A stretch of 64,000 nucleotides of DNA, taken from assembly GCA_023105745.1 (NCBI GenBank), contig JALGQZ010000013.1, positions 9,109,105-9,173,104 of the forward strand. The letters run 5' to 3'. The DNA is from Austropuccinia psidii (lineage: Eukaryota > Basidiomycota > Pucciniomycetes > Pucciniales > Sphaerophragmiaceae). The number at the start of each line of letters is the position of its first letter. The stretch's first letter is position 1. Position numbers and translations under genes: made by a program. Shown here piece after piece: positions 46,860 to 56,672 of this stretch. A model generated the notes under the pieces. That model was not told the origin of the DNA. It saw only the letters and a program-made list of their open reading frames with translations, and made no database searches.

Positions 46860-47583
46860 AATAAAAGTTGCTGAAGGAATAGTTTCTCCATTTCAGAATA
46901 CAGGAGGCATAACAAGGTGCTACAACAAGCTAAGTAGCAAAAATCTTACTAATAATAAACTAAAATAATATATATATAAAAAATAAAAATAAAAATAAAA
47001 AAATAAAAAATCAATAAATAGATAAAAAATAATAATATTAATAATAATAAGAACAAGTATAAACTTACCCTATGACTTGCTTCACTTAGAAGGGTGAACA
47101 ACCCGACCCAAATTGTTACGAGGGCGAAGGTAGTAGGGCCCCTTGGTTTTTTTTTTTGAACTTTCTTTTTGGAATGAAGTGAGGATGAGGGTTGAGGATC
47201 CAAAAGTCTGGGATCCACCTCTCCGTTCAAAAAAGAATAAAAAGCCGACGCTGCTATTGGTGTAGGCTCACGATGGTTAGAAGAGCCAGCGGGTGAGCTC
47301 AAGGAATCGCCGAGAGCTGGTGGTGATGGAGGGAATGTCGGATAAGGACCGTCGGCAGTGAGCCATTCCCACACCGACTTCCTCAACCTGTTGGTTGGAG
47401 GAATGCCGAGAACGAGGTCTTCTAGCTCCTCGGTGGTGAATGGTTGGAAAGTGTTGAAAAAGTTGGCAGCAAAGCCAACGTCATGGGAGCTCATCGTTAT
47501 TCTAAAACAGATGTATATATAAAATAAATCAATAAACGAAACAATAAACAAATTAACCTCTAAGCAAGGAAGACGAAACATAC
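46860..47583 (-). CDS. Antisense intron-containing ORF in the R3 spacer, unknown product
   Basis: On the minus strand an 82-nt intron (47502-47583, GTATGT...TTTTAG) ends seven bases before an ATG at 47494. The exon 47501-47069 encodes about 142 residues (SSHDVGFAANFFNTFQPF, a Pro/Ser-rich middle, and a KKKVQKKKPRG basic patch). It ends at a strong donor (GGTAAGT, intron 47068-46930, acceptor CTACTTAG). The stretch is GC-richer than the rest of the spacer. Introns could survive retrotransposition because they are antisense to the genomic RNA. No homologue recognised. It may be a captured host gene fragment. Confidence 0.45.
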
Positions 47584-48226
47584 CAAGGTTGGCAGTCAAG
47601 ATAAACGCAAAACAGGTATTGGATCAATGGCTGAGATGGATAGAAAAACCATGACCTCTCTGGCCCTTTTATCAGGAAGGAAGCTTCAGCACTTCGACTC
47701 CATCCTCACCGTCAAATCCACCAAGTGCCCTAAAAAGGGAGAGGAGAAAGAAAGGAATCAACCGTTAGCAGTCCCGACGTTAGTCCATCAACGGGCAGGT
47801 GGCAAAAGAGAAAAAAAAAAAAAAAAAAGCAAGATACCTTTGTACACTGGAGCAACAAACAAATCTGCAGGACAAAACCAGAATCAGCTAGTAACCTAAC
47901 AAAGTGAATTCTTTCGGAGGAGATTGTCACCCTAATAATAAATGAATTTGAACCAGAAGATCAACGTTCGACCTTGAAAGCTAGTTACGTGACCTTTGAA
48001 GGATGTTGAACCATGGACGATTTTGGGTACGACTTGCATATAATCAATTAATTATTTCGCTTGTATAATTCCACTCTACACCCAATTCCAGCAGTGGAAG
48101 GGATACAGAGGGGAATTATATCAGTACAATACATATCCAACATGTTAAGATCACATACCAAAGCACAAAGAGAAACCTGTGGCGGTCCTCAACAGCCATT
48201 AGCTTCAGACCATGGAAAGTCTTCAC
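47584..48226. other. GC-richer spacer segment, gene content unclear
   Basis: Short open frames on both strands (for example plus 47627-47899) without recognisable features. It is contained between two antisense exon candidates and may be intron or untranslated sequence of the same antisense transcript. Confidence 0.35.
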
Positions 48227-48445
48227 CTATCTGGTTGGACTTGCCTTCCCATGGCCACCTTTATCAATCTCCGTCGCAAGCTGATCGTAGCAGGGCTCCA
48301 TCGTTTGATCTCAGATGCCCGAAGTGGTCGGTCAATCAAATCAACGGAGCCTTTGTCATTTCGTAGGAACCACAAAGCTGTTGAGTAGAAAAGCATCATT
48401 GGAGGAAATGGAGTTAATTCTTCTGCTTGATGGGCATGAAGATAG
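48227..48445 (-). CDS. Candidate antisense exon in the R3 spacer
   Basis: On the minus strand a long T tract ends in an AG acceptor (48446) and the 219-nt exon ends at a GTGAAG donor (48226). It reads AEELTPFPPMMLFYSTALWF and continues with an Arg/Lys-rich helix-like stretch, which looks like genuine protein. It would precede the 47494 ATG ORF in the same antisense transcript or belong to a second gene. No homologue recognised. Confidence 0.35.
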
Positions 48446-49427
48446 CTTAAAAAAAAAAAAAAAAAAATCATCCCAAGTTAAACGGAGTAGATACCTTACA
48501 CCCAGATATTTCAATTCTAAAGCTCAAGACAATTGGTGCTGAGAAATACTTCTCAGATGAACTTGTACTCTCAAGTGGATTTGTAGATGAGGCGACGAAG
48601 ATAATTAAGTTTGAAGCAAAAATCAAAAGGAGATTCATGGTCAAGTGTTTATTTAAAGATGATACTCATTCAAAATAGTTTCAAACACCCAAACTGGTGT
48701 TGAAAGACCTCAATCGCTCGTACATCTCAGTCCGATACAATTTTGAACATAATGGTGACTGCATAACATCCACCTAGACTCAAGACAGCCTACCCGAATA
48801 ACTGGAAGGATTTTTTAAAAAAAAAAGAACTCAATAACCCCAACCTTCCATTACGATTCAAAAAGAACATATTAGCTAACTAAGAGCACCCACATATTAG
48901 AAAATAAACCACCCAAAGTGGTTTAAAGCACAATAAAGTGCTTTTCAACATAACGGCAATTAAACCACCCCATCGGCTAAAATCAGCAGCACGACTTTGT
49001 CTAGAGAACCCACAACCAAAGACAAACCACGCGAAGTGGTTAAAATCAAGAAAAAAAAAGAAGAGCTCACCTGAAGCTGTATGATCAGGAGAGAGTGCTT
49101 ATTGAGCCATTAGAGTTCCATACACCTCAACGACTTGACTTCCAGAAGTAATGGTTTGTCTTGAAGCCTTAAAAGAGTGCTTCCATAGGAAAAGTAGCAC
49201 ACCCGATCAAGTTAATAACATAGTAAATTAGAAAAAAAAAATATATATATGAACATACTTGTTTATTTTTTGCTTTTGTTTTTTGAATTTACTGATGAGT
49301 TTTTTTTTCATAATAAAAAAAAAAAACCTTTCAAAAAAAAAAAAAAAAAAAAAAAAAAGAAAAAAGAATAAAACAAAATAAAAAAAAAATAAAAAGAAAA
49401 AAAGAATAAAACAAAATAAAAAAAATA
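48446..49427 (+). other. Spacer with tandem hairpins, no gene
   Basis: Contains poly(A) tracts (48449-48467; about 49331-49358) and the hairpin group at 48906-49041. No trusted ORF. Confidence 0.5.
48906..49041 (+). other. Three RNA hairpins, AAACCAC/GTGGTTT type
   Basis: Hairpin 1: AAACCAC (48906-48912), loop CCAAA, GTGGTTT (48918-48924). Hairpin 2, directly adjacent: AAAGCAC (48925-48931), loop AATAAA, GTGCTTT (48938-48944). Hairpin 3: AACCAC (49025-49030), loop GCGAA, GTGGTT (49036-49041). All stems are perfect. Confidence 0.7.
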
Positions 49428-50752
49428 AAAGTCCTCAACATGACTTTAAACTGTTAAATCTTTTTTAATTATGTTTTGGAAAATCAACACTAGCCCTCAT
49501 CAAGGCTTTAAACTGATGGGTTGTTTTTTTTTTATTTTGTGTTATAATTATATTTAAACTGACATATCTTATTTTGGTGTGCTACAGGGCATACAAAACA
49601 ATAAGCCCTCAGCATGGCTTAAAACTGCTTAATTCATTTATGAATTCTAATTTTGATGATTTAAGTGGCTAATTGATTTTTTTATTTTTGATATCCTGCA
49701 AGGGCTAAAATTTTGAACAAATAAAAAGGCCCTGGAATGAGGGTTTAAATAACAAATAAGTCCTCAACATGACTTTAAACTATTGAAATTTTTTTTATTT
49801 TTTTTATGACTTGGAAAATGATAATAAATTGATAAGAGTCCTCAGCATGGCTTTAAACTGCTGGGTTTTCTTACTTTAATTAGATAATTTTATGAATTTT
49901 TTTATGCTCCAGGGCTACAAATAACAAAACATGCCCTGAGCAAGGCATTAAACTGCTCAAATTTTATCTTTTATGTTTTTTTTACTGATTTTCCCTTTAG
50001 TTTGATAATTAGAGGAAATAATGAACACAAAAAGCCCTCAGCATGGCTTAAAACTGCTTGATTTTATTTATTTGATTCTTCTTTCCTCTATCAATGCTAA
50101 AATTGTCTTTTTATTTTTGATGCAGGTATATTCTAATGAGAAACAAAAAGAAACAAAACAAAAACAGTATATATATAAGTATATTTCATGAATTAGGTGT
50201 TTATCATTCAAGAATTTTCCTGATGCTATAAGCATAAGGCTTATAAAGAGTAAGGAGTCCTTAACAAGACTATAAACTGTTTAATTATGCAACTGGGCTT
50301 TGAAGATAAATCAAATCCCCTGAAAACCAAAAATTATCAAACAAAAGTGTTTGGACAAAGATAAGGCCCTCAGCAAGGCTTTAAACTGCTTATTTCTTTT
50401 TTCATTCTTAATTTGTCTTGGATAAAAATGGAGCTGACACATTTAATTGTGCTACAGGTCTTCAATATACAAATGAGCCCTTAGTATGGCTATAAACTGC
50501 TTCTTTTACTTTATTTCTCATGATCTTTTTATCCTTGATATTAAATTGAACTGACATATTTTACCTTTTATGTGCTACAGGGCCATAAAGGACAATGCAA
50601 GCCCTCAGTATGGATATAAACTGCTTATTTTGTTTTATTTTTCATTCTTACTTTATTTTTTGGATATTAAATTAAAACTGATATATTTCATTTTTTGATA
50701 GGTAAAGGGCTACAAATAAAAGATAAAGCCCTCAGCATGGCTTTAAACTGCT
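49428..50752 (+). ncRNA. Type A (coremin-like) pseudoknots, copies 1-12
   Basis: Motif: stem 1 ending GYC, loop CTCAGCAT-like, GRC closing stem 1, then (T)TAAAC and TGCT-like bases that pair with the loop. Copies: 49428-49456, 49491-49518, 49602-49630, 49757-49786, 49836-49863, 49931-49958, 50032-50059, 50255-50282, 50363-50391, 50475-50502, 50600-50626, 50724-50752. Stem 1 pairs include AAAGTC/GACTTT, ATGCC/GGCAT, AAAGCC/GGCTTT and AGTC/GACT. Stem 2 pairs include AACA/TGTT, CATCA/TGATG, CAGCA/TGCTG, GAGCA/TGCTC and AGTA/TGCT. Degenerate: 49757 (one stem 2 mismatch) and 50600 (stem 1 GGA). Many copies are preceded by an AGGGC that could pair with the GCCCT of the motif. Confidence 0.82.
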
Positions 50753-50822
50753 ATTTTATCTTTTATGCTTTCTTATTTTGAATAATAACTATACTGAAAT
50801 ATTTGATTTGGCTTCCACAGAT

Positions 50823-51269
50823 GAGTCCTCAATAAGACTATGAACTGTTTAAGATAACTATACAACTTGGCTTTGAAGATAAATTACATGCCAGGAAACC
50901 CCAAAGGCAACAATCAGGTTCCTGGACACAAGATATGGTCCTTGGCAAGACCATAAACTGCCCACTCAAATTATCAACAATAATCAAGAAAAATTAACCA
51001 ATGGTCCTTGGAAAGACCATAAACTGCCCCTTCAAATATGAAAAATAAATCACTAAAACTATCAACAAGGACCAAAGCAAAGAAACCAATGGTCCTTGGC
51101 AAGACCATAAACTGCCCACCATTAGAATTATCAACAAGGACTCAAAGCTAAAACACAATAAACCAATGGTCCTTGGCAAGACCATAAATTGCATATTTAA
51201 AGTATTCAAAAAGATTGGAAAAGGACTATAAAAACAGGAAAAGTCCTAGGCAAGACTATAAACTACCTA
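50823..51269 (+). ncRNA. Type A pseudoknots, copies 13-18
   Basis: Copies: 50823-50850, 50934-50963, 51001-51029, 51089-51117, 51166-51193, 51241-51269. Here stem 1 is mostly ATGGTC/GACCAT, and stem 2 changes together with it to GGCA/TGCC (50944-50947/50959-50962 and 51098-51101/51113-51116). 50823 has AATA/TGTT. 51001, 51166 and 51241 have one weakened stem 2 position each. Confidence 0.8.
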
Positions 51270-52137
51270 AGGTTTCATTTCTTATTTCTAATTTTATGTC
51301 ATTATAAACAAGAGTTAGAAAGATTTACTGACTTGAATGTTCTGAACATATTTTTTTTATTTTTTTTTATTTCAAATTCAACTATTTCTTTTTCCTAAGA
51401 GTTAGGGGCATATCCCATTCATGATCTCAAGAATATTCTATTTATTCATTATTTCTATCATAATTTTCCTACTATTGCAATAAGAGCCATTAAATTGGCT
51501 CAATGTTTCCACTCAAAAATAATAATAATTAAAAAAAAAAAAGATCAATTTATTTGAAATATTTCTTCAATTACAAGAAAGTGATTGGAACTTGTTTGAA
51601 AAGAAGAAGTATTTGTGCCATGAGGGCATTAATTGAACTCTGAAGGAGTTATTTATATTAAAAACTCATAAATTGATGACATAATTCGGGGAATTTACAT
51701 ATTAATAACACCTCAATGTGCTGTTTATTCCAAATGGAATTGAAAAAGCCCCCCAAAAAGCAAACAAGAGTTTTTTTAAATTGTACAAATTTTCAATTTC
51801 ACTGTTTATATTTTTTTAACAACTCAAATGAATTTATGGGTAACAGAAAATCTGAACCATAAAGGGGATGGACTTGAAATAAAGTCTGAGTCACAATGAT
51901 GATTCCAAAAGGAAGAGTTGTGGTATCATAAGGGTCATTATATTATTAAAGGACTCAAATTATGATCATTCAATTATTTCATATTAATTATAAATACTCT
52001 CAAGAACACCAATTTTTACTGATTGGCACAAATTACCACCTTTAACCAAACAGTTCCATGATCTTGATTGTGATTCAGGTTTATTTCTTTTAAGTTGTGA
52101 TTTTTACTCAGATATCTCACTTAATGGTTATTTTATA

Positions 52138-52177
<40 letters not shown>

Positions 52178-52862
52178 TATTATTGAATCATCATCAAAAT
52201 AACATTATGTAAATTTTATGTATCATTATTTATCCTCATCAAAATCACTATAAAAAATAAGGGGTGGGTAAACTTATTTCTTACACTAACACTTATAGTG
52301 GAAGTTTTGGGGGAATGAGAACATATCCTCTTCAAAATTTGAAAACCAACTCAACATTTTTAAATGGAGAGGGGGGCCCTCATCCAAACAAATATTATTA
52401 AAAAATATCAAAAAAAAAAATTAATATTAAAATCAATTTTAAATCACCTTATTATTACAATTTTTTATTTTTCATTTCTTTATAACAGGAATAATTCAGG
52501 AATAAAAAAAAAAAAAAAAAGGACATAAATTATTTTTAAGAAATATCAAGAGAATTGGGAAGCAACTTATCATAGGACAATTATTCAGAATACTGAAAAT
52601 GAAGAAGATTATATATGAAGAAAAGGCGGGGTTCCTTATGGATTGACCTTTGGACAACACAAGACCTTGGACACTTCTTTGATTCTGGATTGAAACTCAT
52701 TTGGAATTCAAGAAGAAGTGGTCAGGATTTATGGAATGAAGGATTACTCACTGGATTAATTATGAACTCAGGACTCACTCAACATGATGGACCAACAAGA
52801 TGATGTAAAACACTCAACTCAAATTGCCCTTGGGATTTTAAAGAAGATTGAAGACTCAGGAG
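51270..52862 (+). other. A/T-rich spacer without pseudoknots or gene
   Basis: Contains a hairpin GAGCCA-TTAAAT-TGGCTC (51484-51501) and a 36-nt poly(A) at 52140-52175. No convincing ORF; a 62-codon frame at 52615-52803 has no features. Confidence 0.55.
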
Positions 52863-53006
52863 ATCCTCAGCATGACAGTAAACTGCTTCCCCTGTAGACT
52901 TGGGCAGGGAAAATTATAAAAACAGCCAAGAAGCTGGAGGGGATTGTCCTAGTCAGGAGAAGTGCTGAAGGACCATTTTTGTCCTCAGCATGACAATAAA
53001 CTGCTC
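52863..53006 (+). ncRNA. Type A pseudoknots, copies 19-20
   Basis: 52863-52888 (stem 2 AGCA/TGCT good, stem 1 weak: ATC/GAC) and 52978-53006 (stem 1 TTGTC/GACAA, stem 2 AGCA/TGCT). Confidence 0.75.
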
Positions 53007-53254
53007 CCTTTGTGTAACAAGAACAAGGGGTTTCACAGGTGTTTATCATTATCAAATTGGCCAGAATGAACAAAGTGGAGTCCCAAGCCATCAATTAAGA
53101 CAAGAAAATTCCTTATCAAGAAATAAAACAACCAGAAGAATCTTGCATCAAGTGGGAATCATGAAGATTGAAGAATAAAACAAGAGTCAAGTGGAATCCA
53201 AAATAAAGCCCAAAGGAGCTCAAGAATCAAGATAAGCCCTTGGATTAGGCCAGG

Positions 53255-53346
53255 AGGTCCTTGCATGACTTAAACTGCAGGACTTGTATACCTAATATAC
53301 AGGGGTTACACACCTAGTTGTAGGTCCTGTATGACCTTAAACTACA
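53255..53346 (+). ncRNA. Type A pseudoknots, copies 21-22, just upstream of pol
   Basis: 53255-53281: stem 1 AGGTC/GACTT, 7-nt loop, stem 2 TTGCA/TGCAG (one G-T). 53322-53346: stem 1 AGGTC/GACCT, loop CTGTAT, stem 2 TGTA/TACA. The last copy reads GTCC-TGTAT-GAC-C-TTAAACTAC, the closest of all to the plant benyvirus coremin motif as I remember it. The pol ATG is 116 nt further on. Confidence 0.8.
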
Positions 53347-53462
53347 TTTTTTTTTATGGAAGAAAGAAGAAAGAAGAATTGTGAAGACCTCAAGATTTCA
53401 GGACACTAGCAAATTCTTAGAAATAAAAAAAAGAGAAGAAGAAACAAAATAACTAATTGAAG

Positions 53463-56400
53463 ATGGATCACCAAATTTTAGCAGCCAAATACAAATCAGT
53501 CCTGAAGAAGGTGAGACCAGTCAATGAGCCAATGCCTCAAGACCTTAACCCACCTTTGGAAAGACCACCTTTGTCAAGAGATCCTTATGAAACACCCTTA
53601 TCACCAAACCCACCTATATTTCAAGAAACCTTCAAGGTCACCCATGAAAGACTCCAAGCAGTCAATTTTGGCCCACCAGGATGGTTATCAAATGAAGAAA
53701 TCAATTTACTCAAAAATGTTATTACCTTAAGGGAAAAAGCAATAGCTTTCTGTGAAGAAGAAAGAGGATTACTCAAACACTCATATGGAAAACCTTACAA
53801 GATACCAGTAATACCTCATGAACCTTGGCAGAAGAAACCAATTCCCATTCCCAAATCAATTTTACCTCAGTTTACTGAATTAATCAGAGAAAGAATCAGG
53901 ACTGGACTCTATGAGCAATCCACCTCAAGCTACACAAGCCCAATCTTTTGTGTGGCCAAATCAAATGGGAAACTCAGAATTGTCCATGACCTTCAAGAAC
54001 TCAACAAAGTCACCATCAAGGATGCTGGCTTACCACCTCACATTGAAGAATTTGTAGATGCATTTGCAGGAAGAGCATGCTATGGACTAGGAGATATCAT
54101 GGGAGGATATGATGAAAGAGAATTAGATGTCACTACAAGACCCCTCACTACTTTTGAAACACCCCTTGGAAGGATGCAACTCACAAGACTACCCCAAGGA
54201 GCCACCAACTCAGTAGCAGTATACCAAGCCCAAATGACCTGGATACTTCAAGAAGAAATACCAGAAAGTGTAGGAATTTTTATTGATGATGGAGGAATGA
54301 AAGGACCAAGATCACTTTACAATCAAGAAACAATACCAGAAAACCCCTCAATCAGAAGATTTATATGGGAATATGCCATAACCTTAGAAAGAGTTTTATT
54401 CAGGATTGAAGAAGCAGGACTTACTATCTCAGGATCCAAGTTTGCATGCTGTGTTCCAGCTTTGGACATAGTAGGGCATGTTGTATCATTTAAAGGAAGA
54501 ACAATCTCAAAACAAAAGATCAACAAGATTCAAAATTGGCCAACACCTCTTAACAAAAAGGAAATAAGAGGATTTCTTGGTCTTTGTGCCTATGTAAGGA
54601 TGTTCATTGAAAACTTCTCACAAATTGCATCACCACTCAGAAGGCTCACCAGAGAAGATGTTGACTGGGACTGGGATCAAAAATGTGAAGAAGCTTTCCA
54701 TAAGCTCAGAAGAATAGTTGGAGAAGAAATAACCCTCAAAAAATTGGATTATGACAAAGGAGCAGGAAAAATTAAGCTAGCAGTAGATTCAAGCTACATT
54801 GCTGCAGGAGCAGTACTCACTCAAGAAGATAAAGAAGGAAAAGACAGACCAGTATTATATGAATCAATAACTTTTTCAAAATTAGAATCAAAATACTCAC
54901 AACCCAAATTGGAACTCTGTGGAGTTGCAAGAATTCTCAAGAAACTTCAAACAATACTTTGGGGACAACATTTTGAATTACAGGTTGATGCCAAGGCTTT
55001 AATTGAAATGATCAACACCCCTTGCTTACCCAATGCCCCCATGACAAGATGGGTGGCTTTCATTCAGCTATTTTCCTTTGATTTGGTACACAAACCAGGG
55101 AAAACTTTCACTATGCCAGATGGGCTATCCAGAAGACCAAAAAACTCAGAAGAAGAAGATGAAGATGCACAAGAATTTGATGAAGAAGAAGATTGGATCA
55201 AGCCACACCCTGGATTTGGGGCCAAGAATGTAAATTCACTCCATTTTTCAGGAGTACAAGTACCAATCAAACAAGAAGGATTTTGGAAGAGAATGCAAGA
55301 ATACTTAAGTACAATGAAAAAACCACAATCAAGCAAAGAAGAAGAATTTAGAAGGATAAAAAGAAGGTCATCCAACTTTTTTTTGGAAGATGGCCAACTC
55401 AAAAGAAGAAATAACCCAAACCCTCAATTGGTGATATCAAGTCAAGAAGCTCAAAGCTACATCTTAAAGTCACTTCATGAAGAGATGGGCCATAGAGGGG
55501 AAAATGAAACTTACAGAAGAATTAAAGCAAGATTTTGGTGGGAAGGAATGAAGAAATCAGTAAAGAAATGGGTTCAATCTTGCCTAGCCTGCCAAAAGAG
55601 AAGTCAAAACTTACAAAGAGAACAAGGAAAATCTACAGCAACATCAACAATCTTTGAAAGGGTAAGCATGGATGCAGTCCATATCAAATCTGGAAGATGG
55701 AAATATATGGTTGTGGCCAGAGATGATTTTTCAGGATGGCCAGAAACAGTTGGACTAGTCAAATTAACAGCAAAAGCAGTTTCAGAATGGTTCACCTCAG
55801 AATGGATATGCAGGTATGGCTCACCAAAAGAAGTAACTGTTGATGGGGGGCCAGAGTTTGGAAAAGAATTACAAGATGCAGTAAAGAAAGCAGGATCAAG
55901 GATCAGAATCACCACACCCTATTACCCAGAGTCTCAAGGAATGGTTGAAAGGGGCCATAAACAACTTAAGGATGCATTAGTCAAGATGTGTGGAGAAAAT
56001 GGAGGGAAATGGAAAAAATATCTACCTTTGGTTACATTGGCTGACAGAATCTCCACTAAAAGGACAACTGGTTTCTCACCATTTGAACTCCAATTTGGAC
56101 AACTACCAGTATTACCAATTGATATTGAAATAAAAACCTTTTTAGCAGTAGAATGGCACAAAATATCCACAACTGAGGAATTATTGGAAGCCAGAGCTAA
56201 ACAATTAGAAGGAAAAGAAGAAATGAGAAGGAAAGCAGCAGAAAAACTCAAAAAATCAAGAGAGGACTCAATGAAATATTGGGATAGAAGAATGGCACAT
56301 CAACTAAGATCACCACTCAATCCAGGAGATTTGGTCCTGGTTTACAACAAAGCAATAGAAACTAATTGGGGACTACTTTTCAAAAACAAATGGAATGGAC

Positions 56401-56624
56401 CCTATAGAGTAATCAAACAAATAAACAATGGACCATATGAACTTGAGGAACTTGATGGAACAGAATTAGCAAGAAGATTTGCAGCATCTCAAGTCAAGAG
56501 GTTCTACCCAAGAGGGAAGTTGATAAACACAAAAGAAGACACAGAAGAACAACAAAGTGAAGAAGATGAATCAATAAATGAGGAAGAGGTATTGGAGGAA
56601 ACCACAGAATCAGATGAAGAATAG
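53463..56624 (+). CDS. pol: R3 Pol: reverse transcriptase, RNase H, integrase
   Basis: The first ATG (53463) follows an in-frame TAA at 53454-53456, so Pol must be initiated separately from Gag. 1053 residues. RT (about 110-400) has FIDD at 273-276 in place of YxDD, then RNase H (VDSSYIAAGAVL, ELCGVARIL, LQVDAKALIEMI). The integrase HHCC is at HEEMGHRGENETY...CLACQ (about 675-720) and the triad is D737, D794 and E829 with D35E spacing. There is no chromodomain; the tail is Glu/Asp-rich. All catalytic residues are present and the frame is intact, in line with the near-identical LTRs. Confidence 0.93.
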   Translation: MDHQILAAKYKSVLKKVRPVNEPMPQDLNPPLERPPLSRDPYETPLSPNPPIFQETFKVTHERLQAVNFGPPGWLSNEEINLLKNVITLREKAIAFCEEERGLLKHSYGKPYKIPVIPHEPWQKKPIPIPKSILPQFTELIRERIRTGLYEQSTSSYTSPIFCVAKSNGKLRIVHDLQELNKVTIKDAGLPPHIEEFVDAFAGRACYGLGDIMGGYDERELDVTTRPLTTFETPLGRMQLTRLPQGATNSVAVYQAQMTWILQEEIPESVGIFIDDGGMKGPRSLYNQETIPENPSIRRFIWEYAITLERVLFRIEEAGLTISGSKFACCVPALDIVGHVVSFKGRTISKQKINKIQNWPTPLNKKEIRGFLGLCAYVRMFIENFSQIASPLRRLTREDVDWDWDQKCEEAFHKLRRIVGEEITLKKLDYDKGAGKIKLAVDSSYIAAGAVLTQEDKEGKDRPVLYESITFSKLESKYSQPKLELCGVARILKKLQTILWGQHFELQVDAKALIEMINTPCLPNAPMTRWVAFIQLFSFDLVHKPGKTFTMPDGLSRRPKNSEEEDEDAQEFDEEEDWIKPHPGFGAKNVNSLHFSGVQVPIKQEGFWKRMQEYLSTMKKPQSSKEEEFRRIKRRSSNFFLEDGQLKRRNNPNPQLVISSQEAQSYILKSLHEEMGHRGENETYRRIKARFWWEGMKKSVKKWVQSCLACQKRSQNLQREQGKSTATSTIFERVSMDAVHIKSGRWKYMVVARDDFSGWPETVGLVKLTAKAVSEWFTSEWICRYGSPKEVTVDGGPEFGKELQDAVKKAGSRIRITTPYYPESQGMVERGHKQLKDALVKMCGENGGKWKKYLPLVTLADRISTKRTTGFSPFELQFGQLPVLPIDIEIKTFLAVEWHKISTTEELLEARAKQLEGKEEMRRKAAEKLKKSREDSMKYWDRRMAHQLRSPLNPGDLVLVYNKAIETNWGLLFKNKWNGPYRVIKQINNGPYELEELDGTELARRFAASQVKRFYPRGKLINTKEDTEEQQSEEDESINEEEVLEETTESDEE

Positions 56625-56658
56625 AGAGCTCTCACCTGGAATGCTGGGGACAGCATTA

Positions 56659-56672
56659 AATGGAGAGGGGGA
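56659..56672 (+). other. R3 polypurine tract
   Basis: AATGGAGAGGGGGA immediately precedes the TGTGG start of the 3' LTR. Confidence 0.8.

Noticed and set aside
47627..47899. Plus-strand 90-codon ORF in the R3 spacer
   Set aside because: Lys-rich because of a poly(A) tract. No recognisable feature, and it is opposite a stronger antisense candidate.
49721..49750. Type A copy at AAGGCCCTGGAATGAGGGTT
   Set aside because: Only a shifted stem 1 is possible, and the downstream TGCT-like strand is lacking. Not counted.
49428..51269. Programmed frameshift pseudoknots
   Set aside because: No open reading frame passes through the array and there are no slippery heptamers, so the copies cannot act on a translating ribosome in a coding frame.
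53231..53254. Another type A pseudoknot (AAGCCCTTGGATTAGGCC)
   Set aside because: Stem 1-like pairing exists but the TAAAC linker and stem 2 are missing. At most it is a degenerate copy.
49428..53346. Self-cleaving ribozymes (hammerhead, twister) as an explanation of the spacer motif
   Set aside because: No hammerhead core (CUGAUGA...GAAA) and no twister-like conserved internal loops. The motif is only about 28 nt with two short helices, which fits a plain H-type pseudoknot.
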